Source: Mimachlamys varia
Lineage: Eukaryota; Mollusca; Bivalvia; Pectinida; Pectinidae
Direction: 5' to 3'
Assembly (NCBI GenBank): GCA_947623455.1
Contig: OX392527.1
Location: 4,584,001 to 4,648,000 of the forward strand
DNA: 64,000 bases
The translations under genes and the position numbers were made by a program. This document shows, one piece after another, positions 43,991 to 57,114 of the stretch. Below the pieces are notes generated by a model. That model was not told the origin of the DNA. It made no database searches and saw only the letters and a program-made list of their open reading frames with translations. Each line of letters begins with the position of its first letter. Position 1 is the stretch's first letter.

Positions 43991-44639
43991 ACGATACAAA
44001 TTATAGTAAATGTGAAGCCGTTCAGAGGTGTAACCGGTGGATCATGTAAATAACAACATGTTTAGTGTAGACATCATACATCTACCCATGGGGCCGTCTA
44101 TATCATCTGATAGCAGTTCGTGTGGATTAGAAAGTAAACACACTTACCTTATATATCTTACAAGTTGGTGTCGGCGTAAATTTCCACACGTCTTCATATG
44201 AACATATCGTAAGTGATGTTACTGATCAGGGGACTTACCTGATGTATAGGCACATCAGGTAGGCTGTGATCCACTTCCTTTTCTGCTTTTTATAAAAAAA
44301 CCCATTGTGTAAATTCTATAAATAAGTTACATAAACAAGGTAAGTTAGGGGGTTTCCCTTTTCCTTCCCGCTTCCGCAATTCGCATTACAGGTAAACTGT
44401 CAAAGGGTACATTTCGTGAAATGCCAGGTATTTGCCGTATTAGATGGTATAGCCGATGAGAAACTATGATTATGGATGTATATCACGTATACGGTATACC
44501 AGCCTTATTATGTGACAGAAAGTCATCGGGCTACACTGTACAAACCTATAACGTAAGCCACTGGGTCAGGGAATGGTCATATTACATGTCGTAAAAGGTA
44601 CAAGCTGATGTGTCACCGAAGTCGGGGATTTTCCCTGTA
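43991..44639. other. Unique sequence with two strong minus-strand splice donors
   Basis: Minus-strand donors AAG|GTAAGTGTG at 44148 and CAG|GTAAGTCCCC at 44239. The second follows a possible 44-nt exon (44282-44239) with an AAAGCAG acceptor. Either could be a 5' exon of the adaptor transcript; neither has a supported reading frame. A 9-bp-arm hairpin (ACCTGATGT / ACATCAGGT) spans 44237-44260. Confidence 0.3.
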
Positions 44640-47600
44640 ACGTCTACATTGGAAAATGTTTTCCCTGTGTCATCTACATTAGGGCAATGTTTCCCCCGTG
44701 TCATCTACATAAAGACAATGTTTTCCTTGTGTAGTCTACATTAATACAATGTTTTCCCCGTTTATTCTACATTAAGACAATGTTTTTTTCTGTGTAGTCT
44801 ACATTAGGACAATGTTTTTCCTGTATAGTCTACTGTAGGACAATGTTTTATCCATGTATTCTACATAAAGACAATGTTTTCCTTGTGTAGTCTACATTAG
44901 GACAATGTTTTCCCCGTGTAGTCAACATTAATACAATGTTTTCCCGATGTATTCTACATTTAGACAATGTTTTCCCCGTGTACAATGTTTTCCCCGTGTA
45001 GTCTACATTAGTACAATGTTTACCTGTGTAGTCTACATTAGGACAATGTTTTCCCTGTGTAGTCTACATAAGGACAATGTTTTCCCCATGTTGTCTACAT
45101 TAGGACAATGTTTTCCCCGTGTAGTCTACATTATGACAATGTCTTACCCGTGTAGTCTACATTAGGACAATGTTTTCCCTGTGTAGTCTACATTAGGACA
45201 ATGTTTTACCCATGTATTCTACATGAGGACAATATTTTTCCATGTGTAGTCTTCATTTGGACAATGTTTTCCCGATGTATTCTACATTAAGACAATGCCT
45301 TCCCCGTGTAGTCTACATTAGGACAATGTTCTCCCTGTGTAGTCTACATTAGGACAATGTTTTCCCTGTTTCATCTACACTAGGACAATGTTTTCCTGTG
45401 AAGTTACATTAGGAAAATGTCTCCCTGTTTTATCTACACTAGGACAATGTTTTCCTGTGTAGTCTACATTAGGACAATGTTTCCTGTGTAGTATACATTA
45501 GGACAATGTTTTCCTGTGAAGTTAAATTAGGACAATGTTTTCCCCGTGTAGTCTACATTAGGACAATGTTTTCCTGTGAAGTTAAATTAGGACAATGCTT
45601 TCCCGGTGTAGTTTACATAAGGACAATGTTTTCCTGGTGTAGTCTTCATTAGGACAATGTTTTCCCTGTGTAGTCTACATTAGGACAATGTTTTCCTCGT
45701 GTCATCTACATTAGGACAATGTTTTCCCGGTGTAGTCTACAATAGGACAATGTTTTCCCTGTGTAGTCTTCATTAGGACAATGTTTTCCAGTGTAGTCTA
45801 CAATAGGACAATGTTTTCCCTGTGTAGTCTTCATTAGGACAATGTTTTCCAGTGTAGTCTACAATAGGACAATGTTTTCCTGGTGTAGTCTACATTAGGA
45901 CAATGTTTTCCCCATGTATTCTACAATAGGACAAAGTTTTCCCGGTGTAGTCTACAATAGGACAATGTTTTCCCTGTTTAGTCTTCATTAGGACAATGTT
46001 TTCCCGTGTAGTCTACAATAGGACAATGTTTTTCCTGTGTAGTTTTCATTAGGACAATGTTTTCCAGTGTAGTCTACAATAGGACAATGTTTTCCTGGTG
46101 TAGTCTACATTAGGACAATGTTTTCCCCATGTATTCTACAATAGGACAAAGTTTTCCCGGTGTAGTCTACAATAGGACAATGTTTTCCCTGTTTAGTCTT
46201 CATTAGGACAATGTTTTCCCGTGTAGTCTACAATAGGACAATGTTTTTCCTGTGTAGTCTTCATTAGGACAATGTTTTCCCTGTGTAGTCTTCATTAGGA
46301 CAATGTTTTCCCTGTGTAGTCTTCATTATGACAATGTTTTCCCGTGTAGTCTACAATAGGACAATGTTTTCCCTGTGTAGTCTACAATAGGACAATGATT
46401 TCCCGTGTAGTCTACAATAGGACAATGTTTTCCCTGTGTAGTCTTCATTAGGACAATATTTTCCCCCTGTAGTCTACAATAGGACAATGTTTTCCCGTTG
46501 TAGTCTACATTGGGACAATGTTTTCCCCGTGTTGTCTACATTAGGACAATGTTTTCCCTGTGTAGTCTACATTAGGACAATGTTTTCCCCATGTATTCTA
46601 CAATAGGACAATGTTTTCCCTGTGTAGTCTACATTAGGACAATGTTTTCCCGGTGTAGTCTACATAAGGACAATGTTTTCCCCATGTTGTCTACATTAGG
46701 ACAATGTTTTCCCTGTTTCATCTACACTAGGACAATGTTTTCCTGTGAAGTTACATTAGGACAATGTTTTCCCTGTGTAGTCTACATTAGGACAATGTTT
46801 TTCCTGTTTCATCTACACTAGGACAATGTTTTCCCTGTTTCATCTACATTAGGACAATGTTTTCCCTGTGTAGTCTACATTAGGACAATGTTTTCCCTGT
46901 GTAGTCTTCATTAGGACAATGTTTTCCCTGTGTAGTCTACATTAGGACAATGTTTTCCCTGTTTCATCTACACTAGGACAATGTTTTCCTGTGAAGTTAT
47001 ATTAGGACAATGTTTTCCCTGTGTAGTCTACATTAGGACAATGTTTTCCCTGTGTAGTCTACATTAGGACAATGTTTTCCCTGTGTAGTCTACATGAGGA
47101 CAATGTTTTCCCTGTGTAGTCTACATTAGGACAATGTTTTCCCTGTGTAGTCTACATTAGGTCAATGTTTTCCCTGTTTCATCTACACTAGGACAATGTT
47201 TTCCTGTGAAGTTACATTAGGACAATGTTTTCCCTGTGTAGTCTACATTAGGACAATGTTTTTCCTGTTTCATCTACACTAGGACAATGTTTTTCCTGTT
47301 TCATCTACATTAGGACAATGTTTTCACTGTGTAGTCTACATTAGGACAATGTTTTCCCTGTTTCATCTACACTAGGACAATGTTTTCCTGTGAAGTTACA
47401 TTAGGGCAATGTTTTCTCTGTGTAGTCTACATTAGGACAATGTTTTCCCTGTTTCATCTACACTAGGACAATGTTTTCCTGTGAAGTTACATTAGGACAA
47501 TGTTTTCCCTGTGTAGTCTACATTAGGACAATGTTTTTCCTGTTTCATCTACACTAGGACAATGTTTTCCTGTGAAGTTACATTAGGACAATGTTTTCCC

Positions 47601-50600
47601 TGTGTAGTCTTCATTCGGACAATGTTTTCTCGTGTAGTCTACAATAGGACAATGTTTTCCCGGTGTAGTCTACATTAGGACAATGTTTTCCCCATGTATT
47701 CTACAATAGGACAAAGTTTTCCCTGTGTAGTCTACAATAGGACAATGTTTTCCCTGTGTAGTCTACATTAGGACAATGTTTTCCCGTGTACTCTACAATA
47801 GGACAATGTTTTTCCTGTGTAGTCTTCATATAGGACAATGTTTTCCCTGTGTAGTCTTCATTAGGACAATGTTTTCCCTATGTAGTCTACAATACGACAA
47901 TGTTTTCCCGGTGTAGTCTACATTAGGACAATGTTTTCCCTGTGTAGTCTACATTAGGACAATGTTTTCCCCATGTATTCTACAATAGGACAATGTTTTC
48001 CCGTGTAGTCTACAATAGGACAATGTTTTCCCTGTGTAGTCTTCATTAGGACAATATTTTCCCCCTGTAGACTACAATAGGACAATGTTTTCCCGGTGTA
48101 GTCTACATTGGGACAATGTTTTCCCCGTGTTGTCTACATTAGGACAATGTTTTCCCTGTGTAGTCTACATTAGGACAATGTTTTCCCCATGTATTCTACA
48201 ATAGGACAATGTTTTCCCTGTGTAGTCTACATTATGACAATGTTTTCCCGGTGTAGTCTACATAAGGACAATGTTTTCCCCATGTTGTCTACATTTGGAC
48301 AATGTTTTCCTGTGAAGTTACATTAGGACAATGTTTTCCCTGTGTAGTCTACATTAGGACAATGTTTTTCCTGTTTCATCTACACTAGGACAATGTTTTT
48401 CCTGTTTCATCTACATTAGGACAATGTTTTCACTGTGTAGTCTACATTAGGACAATGTTTTCCCTGTTTCATCTACACTAGGACAATGTTTTCCTGTGAA
48501 GTTACATTAGGACAATGTTTTCCCTGTGTAGTCTACATTAGGACAATGTTTTTCCTGTTTCATCTACACTAGGACAATGTTTTCCCTGTTTCATCTACAT
48601 TAGGACAATGTTTTCCCTGTGTAGTCTACATTAGGACAATGTTTTCCCTGTGTAGTCTTCATTAGGACAATGTTTTCCCTGTGTAGTCTACATTAGGACA
48701 ATGTTTTCCCTGTTTCATCTACACTAGGACAATGTTTTCCTGTGAAGTTATATTAGGACAATGTTTTCCCTGTGTAGTCTACATTAGGACAATGTTTTCC
48801 CTGTGTAGTCTACATTAGGACAATGTTTTCCCTGTGTAGTCTACATGAGGACAATGTTTTCCCTGTGTAGTCTACATTAGGACAATGTTTTCCCTGTGTA
48901 GTCTACATTAGGTCAATGTTTTCCCTGTTTCATCTACACTAGGACAATGTTTTCCTGTGAAGTTACATTAGGACAATGTTTTCCCTGTGTAGTCTACATT
49001 AGGACAATGTTTTTCCTGTTTCATCTACACTAGGACAATGTTTTTCCTGTTTCATCTACATTAGGACAATGTTTTCACTGTGTAGTCTACATTAGGACAA
49101 TGTTTTCCCTGTTTCATCTACACTAGGACAATGTTTTCCTGTGAAGTTACATTAGGACAATGTTTTCCCTGTGTAGTCTACATTAGGACAATGTTTTTCC
49201 TGTTTCATCTACACTAGGACAATGTTTTCCTGTGAAGTTACATTAGGGCAATGTTTTCTCTGTGTAGTCTACATTAGGACAATGTTTTCCCTGTTTCATC
49301 TACACTAGGACAATGTTTTCCTGTGAAGTTACATTAGGACAATGTTTTCCCTGTGTAGTCTACATTAGGACAATGTTTTTCCTGTTTCATCTACACTAGG
49401 ACAATGTTTTCCTGTGAAGTTACATTAGGACAATGTTTTCCCTGTGTAGTCTTCATTCGGACAATGTTTTCTCGTGTAGTCTACAATAGGACAATGTTTT
49501 CCCGGTGTAGTCTACATTAGGACAATGTTTTCCCCATGTATTCTACAATAGGACAAAGTTTTCCCTGTGTAGTCTACAATAGGACAATGTTTTCCCTGTG
49601 TAGTCTACATTAGGACAATGTTTTCCCGTGTACTCTACAATAGGACAATGTTTTTCCTGTGTAGTCTTCATATAGGACAATGTTTTCCCTGTGTTGTCTT
49701 CATTAGGACAATGTTTTCCCTATGTAGTCTACAATACGACAATGTTTTCCCGGTGTAGTCTACATTAGGACAATGTTTTCCCTGTGTAGTCTACATTAGG
49801 ACAATGTTTTCCCCATGTATTCTACAATAGGACAATGTTTTCCCGTGTAGTCTACAATAGGACAATGTTTTCCCTGTGTAGTCTTCATTAGGACAATATT
49901 TTCCCCCTGTAGACTACAATAGGACAATGTTTTCCCGGTGTAGTCTACATTGGGACAATGTTTTCCCCGTGTTGTCTACATTAGGACAATGTTTTCCCTG
50001 TGTAGTCTACATTAGGACAATGTTTTCCCCATGTATTCTACAATAGGACAATGTTTTCCCTGTGTAGTCTACATTATGACAATGTTTTCCCGGTGTAGTC
50101 TACATAAGGACAATGTTTTCCCCATGTTGTCTACATTTGGACAATGTTTTCCTGTGAAGTTACATTAGGGCAATGTTTTCTCTGTGTAGTCTACATTAGG
50201 ACAATGTTTTCCCTGTTTCATCTACACTAGGACAATGTTTTCCTGTGAAGTTACATTAGGACAATGTTTTCCCTGTGTAGTCTACATTAGGACAATGTTT
50301 TTCCTGTTTCATCTACACTAGGATAATGTTTTCCCTGTTTCATCTACATTAGGACAATGTTTTCCCTGTGTAGTCTACATTAGGACAATGTTTTCCCTGT
50401 GTAGTCTACATTAGGACAATGTTCCTTTGTAGTCTACATTAGGACAATGTTTTCCCGGTGTAGTCTACATTAGGACAATGTTTTCCCTATGTAATCTACA
50501 TTAGGACAATGTTTTTCCGGTGTAGTCTACATTAGGACAATGTTTTCCCCTTGTTGTCTACATAAGGACAATGTTTTCCCCGTGTAGTCTACATTAGGAC

Positions 50601-53436
50601 AATGTTTTCCCTGCGTAGTCTACATTAGGACAATGTTTTCCCTGTGTATTCTACAATAGGACAATGTTTTCCCCATGTAGTCTACATTAAGACAATGTTT
50701 TCCCTGTGTATTCTACATTAGGACAATGTTTTCCCTGTGTAGTCTACATTAGGACAATGTTTCCCTATGTTGTCTACATAAGGGCAATGTTATCCCGGTG
50801 TAGTCTAAATTAGGACAATGTTTTCCCTGTGTAGTCTACATTAGGACAATGTTTTCCCCGTGTTGTCTACATTAGGACAATGTTTTCCCGATGTATTCTA
50901 CAATAGGACAATGTTTTCCCGATGTATTCTACAGTAGGACAATGTTTTCCCCGTGTAGTCTACATTAGGACAATGTTTTCCCTGTGTAGTCTACATTAGG
51001 ACAATGTTTCCCTATGTTGTCTACATAAGGGCAATGTTATCCCGGTGTAGTCTAAATTAGGACAATGTTTTCCCTGTGTAGTCTACATTAGGACAATGTT
51101 TTCCCCGTGTTGTCTACATTAGGACAATGTTTTCCCGATGTATTCTACAATAGGACAATGTTTTCCCGATGTATTCTACAGTAGGACAATGTTTTCCCCG
51201 TGTAGTCTACATTAGGACAATGTTTTCCCCGTGTAGTCTACATTAGGACAATGTTTTCCCCGTGTAGTCTACATTAGGACAATTTTTTCTCCGTGTAGTC
51301 TACATTAGTACAATGTTTTCTCTGTGTAGTCTACATTAGGACAATGTTTTCCCCGTGTAGTCTACATTAGTACAATGTTTTCCCCGTGTAGTCTACATTT
51401 TGACAATATTTTCCCCGTGTAGTCTACATTCGGACAATATTTTCCCGATGTAGTCTACATTAGGACAATGTTTTCCCCTTGTAGTCTACATAAGGACAAT
51501 GTTTTCCCTGTGTAGTCTACATTATGACAATGTTTTCCCGGTGTAGTCTACATAAGGACAATGTTTTCCCCATGTTGTCTACATTTGGACAATGTTTTCC
51601 TGTGAAGTTACATTAGGGCAATGTTTTCTCTGTGTAGTCTACATTAGGACAATGTTTTCCCTGTTTCATCTACACTAGGACAATGTTTTCCTGTGAAGTT
51701 ACATTAGGACAATGTTTTCCCTGTGTAGTCTACATTAGGACAATGTTTTTCCTGTTTCATCTACACTAGGATAATGTTTTCCCTGTTTCATCTACATTAG
51801 CACAATGTTTTCCCTGTGTAGTCTACATTAGGACAATGTTTTCCCTGTGTAGTCTACATTAGGTCAATGTTTTCCCTGTTTCATCTACACTAGGACAATG
51901 TTTTCCTGTGAAGTTACATTAGGACAATGTTTTCCCTGTGTAGTCTACATTAGGACAATGTTTTTCCTGTTTCATCTACACTAGGACAATGTTTTCCCTG
52001 TTTCATCTACATGAGGACAATGTTTTCCCTGTGTAGTCTTCATTAGGACAATGTTTTCCCTGTTTCATCTACACAAGGACAATGTTTCCCTGTGAAGTTA
52101 CATTAGGACAATGTTTTCCCTGTGTAGTCTACATTAGGACAATGTTTTCCCTGTTTTATCTACACTAGGACAATGTTTTCCCGTGTAGTCTACAATAGGA
52201 CAATGTTTTCCCTGTGTAGTCTACATTAGGACAATGTTCCTTTGTAGTCTACATTAGGACAATGTTTTACCCATGTATTCTACAATAGGACAATGTTTTC
52301 CCTGTTTTATCTACACTAGGACAATGTTTTTCCGGTGTAGTCTACATTAGGACAATGTTTTCCCTGTGTAGTCTACATTAGGACAATGTTTTCCCTGTTT
52401 TATCTACACTAGGACAATGTTTTCCCTGTGTAGTCTACATTAGGACAATGTTCCTTTGTAGTCTACATTAGGACAATGTTTTCCCGGTGTAGTCTACATT
52501 AGGACAATGTTTTCCCTATGTAATCTACATTAGGACAATGTTTTTCCGGTGTAGTCTACATTAGGACAATGTTTTCCCCTTGTTGTCTACATAAGGACAA
52601 TGTTTTCCCCGTGTAGTCTACATTAGGACAATGTTTTCCCTGCGTAGTCTACATTAGGACAATGTTTTCCCTGTGTATTCTACAATAGGACAATGTTTTC
52701 CCCATGTAGTCTACATTAAGACAATGTTTTCCCTGTGTATTCTACATTAGGACAATGTTTTCCCTGTGTAGTCTACATTAGGACAATGTTTCCCTATGTT
52801 GTCTACATAAGGGCAATGTTATCCCGGTGTAGTCTAAATTAGGACAATGTTTTCCCTGTGTAGTCTACATTAGGACAATGTTTTCCCCGTGTTGTCTACA
52901 TTAGGACAATGTTTTCCCGATGTATTCTACAATAGGACAATGTTTTCCCGATGTATTCTACAGTAGGACAATGTTTTCCCCGTGTAGTCTACATTAGGAC
53001 AATGTTTTCCCCGTGTAGTCTACATTAGGACAATGTTTTCCCCGTGTAGTCTACATTAGGACAATGTTTTCCCCGTGTAGTCTACATTAGTACAATGTTT
53101 TCTCTGTGTAGTCTACATTAGGACAATGTTTTCCCCGTGTAGTCTACATTAGTACAATGTTTTCCCCGTGTAGTCTACATTTTGACAATATTTTCCCCGT
53201 GTAGTCTACATTCGGACAATATTTTCCCGATGTAGTCTACATTAGGACAATGTTTTCCCCTTGTAGTCTACATAAGGACAATGTTTTCGCCGTGTAGTCT
53301 ACATTCGGACAATATTTTCCCGATGTATTCTACATTAGGACAATGTTTTCCCTGTGTAGTCTACATAAGGACAATATTTTCCCCGTGTAGTCTACATTCG
53401 GACAATATTTTCCCGATGTAGTCTACATTTGGACAT
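44640..53436. repeat. 31-bp satellite array, 8.8 kb, about 285 copies
   Basis: The unit starts gtgtagtctacattaggaca and continues atgttttccct (30-32 bp). Variant types are tttcatctacac, gaagttacatt, tgtattctacaa and gtagtcttcatt. Marker variants recur at a distance of about 1842 bp (for example atataggac at 47827 and 49669), so a block of about 1.8 kb is duplicated. A further block recurs at about 2029 bp (ccctgcgtag at 50609 and 52638). The left portion (44.6-46 kb) is the most degenerate. Confidence 0.97.
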
Positions 53437-53724
53437 TAAAATAATTTTCTGACGGACACTATTTTTTTCACTTTACATTAGTCTGAAATCACACCTTGGG
53501 ATATAAGCAAACACTTTGACCGAGTTTGACACAGGGGCCTTATCTATAAATTAAAAGCTGCAGGTATTTCAGTTTAGTGTGAAAACTATTGATCAGAGTG
53601 TCAGATTATACCTGTATCTGACTCGCGGTTATCTGAAACTCAACACTAGGAGAAATATATGTTGTTTATATACAGCTTAGCATCAATAGTTTAAAATAAA
53701 TGCGAGATTTTAAATCCTGTATCA
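53437..53724. other. Short unique spacer between two arrays
   Basis: About 290 bp of AT-rich unique sequence; nothing recognised. Confidence 0.5.
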
Positions 53725-55576
53725 TTTGATTGTGATAGTCAGTATAGTATGTACATTTTTGTACGGTATTAATCAGTCAGTATCTATATATAGTATGTAC
53801 ATTTTTGTACGGTATTAATCAGTCAGTATATATAGTATGTACATTTTTGTACGGTATTAATCAGTCAGTATCTATATATAGTATGTACATTTTTGTACGG
53901 TATTAATCAGTCAGTATATATAGTATGTACATTTTTGTACGGTATTAATCAGTCAGTATATATAGTATGTACATTTTTGTACGGTATTAATCAGTCAGTA
54001 TCTATATATAGTATGTACATTTTTGTACGGTATTAATCAGTCAGTATCTTTATATAGTATGTACATTTTTGTACGGTATTAATCAGTCAGTATATATAGT
54101 ATGTACATTTTTGTACGGTATTAATCAGTCAGTATCTATAGTATGTACATTTTTGTACGGTATTAATCAGTCAGTATCTATATATAGTATGTACGTTTTT
54201 GTACGGTATTAATCAGTCAGTATCTATAGTATGTACATTTTTGTACGGTATTAATCAGTCAGTATCTATATATAGTATGTACATTTTTGTACGGTATTAA
54301 TCAGTCAGTATCTATATATAGTATGTACATTTTTGTACGGTATTAATTAGTCAGTATCTATATATAGTATGTACGTTTTTGTACGGTATTAATCAGTCAG
54401 TATCTATATATAGTATTTACATTTTTGTACGGTATTAATCAGTCAGTATCTATATATAGTATGTACATTTTTGTACGGTATTAATCAGTCAGTATCTATA
54501 TATAGTATGTGCATTTTTGTACGGTATTAATCAGTCAGTATATATAGTATGTACATTTTTGTACGGTATTAATCAGTCAGTATCTATAGTATGTACATTT
54601 TTGTACGGTATTAATCAGTCAGTATCTATATATAGTATGTACATTTTTGTACGGTATTAATCAGTCAGTATCTATAGTATGTACATTTTTGTACGGTATT
54701 AATCAGTCAGTATCCATATATAGTATGTACGTTTGTGTACGGTATTAATCAGTCAGTATCTATATATAGTATGTACGTTTTTGTACGGTATTAATCAGTC
54801 AGTATCTATAGTATGTACATTTTTGTACGGTATTAATCAGTCAGTATCTATATATAGTATGTACATTTTTGTACGGTATTAATCAGTCAGTATCTATATA
54901 TAGTATGTACATTTTTGTACGGTATTAATCAGTCAGTATCTATATATAGTATGTACGTTTTTGTACGGTATTAATCAGTCAGTATCTATATATAGTATTT
55001 ACATTTTTGTACGGTATTAATCAGTCAGTATCTATATATAGTATGTACATTTTTGTACGGTATTAATCAGTCAGTATCTATATATAGTATGTGCATTTTT
55101 GTACGGTATTAATCAGTCAGTATATATAGTATGTACATTTTTGTACGGTATTAATCAGTCAGTATCTATAGTATGTACATTTTTGTACGGTATTAATCAG
55201 TCAGTATCTATATATAGTATGTACATTTTTGTACGGTATTAATCAGTCAGTATCTATAGTATGTACATTTTTGTACGGTATTAATCAGTCAGTATCCATA
55301 TATAGTATGTACGTTTGTGTACGGTATTAATCAGTCAGTATCTATATATAGTATGTACATTTTTGTACGGTATTAATCAGTCAGTATCTATATATAGTAT
55401 GTACATTTGTGTACGGTATTAATCAGTCAGTATCTATATATAGTATGTACATTTTTGTACGGTATTAATCAGTCAGTATCTATATATAGTATGTACATTT
55501 TTGTACGGTATTAATCAGTCAGTATCTATATATAGTATGTACATTTTTGTACGGTATTAATCAGTCAGTATCTATA
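53725..55576. repeat. 46-bp satellite array, left part
   Basis: The unit starts tctatatatagtatgtacat and continues ttttgtacggtattaatcag tcagta; shorter units lose TA pairs (42-44 bp). Each unit carries a GTACA-TTTT-TGTAC inverted repeat. Marker variants (tatttac, gtgcat, tccatata with gtttgtg) recur about 580 bp apart between 54.4 and 55.3 kb. The array is interrupted by the Tc1-like element and resumes at 57115. Confidence 0.97.
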
Positions 55577-55599
55577 CTGAAACGAAAAAGAAACGCAAC
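55577..55599 (+). repeat. Left terminal inverted repeat of the Tc1-like element
   Basis: 23 bp, identical in reverse complement to 57092-57114, and immediately preceded by TA (55575-55576). Confidence 0.95.
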
Positions 55600-55870
55600 A
55601 TGGAAAATTGTGATTAATTTTGTATTAAATATACATATCTGTATAAAAATCGCCGATATAAACATGCAACCTGCCTAACACCCATACCAATCTTCAAAAT
55701 CACCCAAGTGTGACTAGAGACCTATGCACTTCCGGCGCGGTAAAAACATCAAAAACCGTGCCTGTACAAACATATGCGTTCTTTTTTCATTCAAACCAGT
55801 ATCAATTCATCACTAACATTGAGCCACATCATCGCCAATACTTTTGCAAACAATAATTCCTTTTACAATT

Positions 55871-56890
55871 ATGCCACGGTTATCAAAGGTTGATAGAGGA
55901 CGTGCTATAGCGATGCTTCTGGCAGGGAACACGCAACTTCACGTCGCTCGACAATTCAGAGTTCACAAATCGACTATTAGTCGATTAGTTTCACGTCTTA
56001 ACGCAACAGGAAGAGTCGATGACCAGCCGAGATCAGGACGTCCACGCGTAACGTCGCGACGTCAAGACCGGGTTCTTAGGTTGGCACACCTGCGTAACAG
56101 GAGATTAACGGCCGCTGAAACGGCAAGGAATACGATTGGTAATCATAACCGTCGAATTCATCCCCAAACAGTGATCAACAGACTGCGTGAGGCTAATTTG
56201 CGTGCAAGGCGACAGTACGTTGGTTTACCACTAACACCGCAACGTCGAGCACGTCGTATGCAATGGGCAACGGCACATATGCCCAGACGTTTTCCTATGA
56301 GACGTTGGAGGTCTATGCTCTTCACCGATGAATCTCGATTCACGTTATTTCGAGCAGATGGCCGTCAACGTGTGTACCGGCGTCGAGGCGAACGTTTTGC
56401 TGACGCCTGTGTTTTGGAACACGACCGATTTGGGGGTGGATCAGTTATGGTTTGGGCGGGAATCTCCCATGGTTTGAAGACGCCTTTGGTGATAGTCAAT
56501 GGGAATTTAACGGCCGTACGCTATCGGGATGAGATCCTTAGGCCCCATGTTGTGCCGTTTGTTAGGCAGCATCATCTAACCTTTCAGCAAGATAACGCGA
56601 GACCACACGTTGCAAGAGTCTGTAGAGACTTTCTTGCGACACAGAACATTGCTCCTATAGATTGGCCTCCATATAGCCCCGACCTGTCCCCAATCGAGCA
56701 TTTGTGGGATGAATTAGACAGAAGAATTCGAAATCGCCGTAACCCCCCAAATACCCTCCCTCAGTTAGCAAATGCACTCGTCCAAGAATGGAATAACATT
56801 CCAATACGGAAAGTCAATGCCCTGATGAACTCAATGCAACAAAGAATTAGAGATGTGATAACTGTTCGAGGAGGACACACACGATATTAG
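55871..56890 (+). CDS. Tc1-like DD34E transposase, intact, 339 aa
   Basis: Cut-and-paste transposase of the Tc1/mariner superfamily. ATG at 55871 (MPRLSKVDRG), TAG at 56888-56890. Residues 1-45 form an HTH-type N-terminus (HVARQFRVHKSTISRLV). GRPR at 57-60 is the AT-hook-like linker to the second DNA-binding subdomain (about 62-115). The catalytic triad is Asp153 (FTDES), Asp241 (QQDNARPH) and Glu276 (SPIEHLWDEL). There are 34 residues between the last two, so DD34E, the Tc1 signature. The glycine-rich box GGGSVMVWAG is at 188-197. Length equals that of functional Tc1 enzymes. There is no frameshift or internal stop. It should act in the nucleus on its own 23-bp ends. An open frame of the same phase extends 9 codons upstream but has no ATG. 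Confidence 0.95.
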   Translation: MPRLSKVDRGRAIAMLLAGNTQLHVARQFRVHKSTISRLVSRLNATGRVDDQPRSGRPRVTSRRQDRVLRLAHLRNRRLTAAETARNTIGNHNRRIHPQTVINRLREANLRARRQYVGLPLTPQRRARRMQWATAHMPRRFPMRRWRSMLFTDESRFTLFRADGRQRVYRRRGERFADACVLEHDRFGGGSVMVWAGISHGLKTPLVIVNGNLTAVRYRDEILRPHVVPFVRQHHLTFQQDNARPHVARVCRDFLATQNIAPIDWPPYSPDLSPIEHLWDELDRRIRNRRNPPNTLPQLANALVQEWNNIPIRKVNALMNSMQQRIRDVITVRGGHTRY

Positions 56891-57091
56891 GGCACGGTTT
56901 CAAAACTGCTGCCATTTCAACTTGGATTCACGTAGGGTACTACCAATCATGACCTTCTAGCAAAGTGACCTGTTCTTAAAAATCTCTAAATATTGAATAA
57001 GGATGTTACATCAATATTCAATATTAACTATTACATATGAAATTTAAACATAATGCTCACAATTATTATTTTATTAAACCTACAATTTGAA

Positions 57092-57114
57092 GTTGCGTTT
57101 CTTTTTCGTTTCAG
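57092..57114 (-). repeat. Right terminal inverted repeat of the Tc1-like element
   Basis: 23 bp, perfect reverse complement of the left end, and followed by TA (57115-57116) and the resumed 46-bp array. Confidence 0.95.

Larger units (their letters stand above)
55577..57114 (+). mobile_element. Complete Tc1/mariner-superfamily transposon
   Basis: 1538-bp element with perfect 23-bp terminal inverted repeats (55577-55599 and 57092-57114; they begin CTGAAACGAAAAAGAAACGC). It is flanked by TA, or TATA (the site is itself a TA run), so the duplication length cannot be fixed. With TATA the empty site is exactly the canonical 46-bp monomer of the surrounding array. It holds one uninterrupted transposase. 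Perfect ends and an open frame indicate recent insertion. Confidence 0.95.

Noticed and set aside
43330..44053. Frames of 190 or more codons in the 50-bp array
   Set aside because: They are repeat shadows with frame changes driven by G-run length; both strands are open at once.
44237..44260. 9-bp-arm hairpin ACCTGATGT / ACATCAGGT
   Set aside because: Too short to be more than chance in 64 kb without further context; it overlaps a splice-donor match instead.
44640..53436. CRISPR-like array of 31-bp direct repeats
   Set aside because: There are no unique spacers between repeats and the genome is eukaryotic; it is a head-to-tail satellite.
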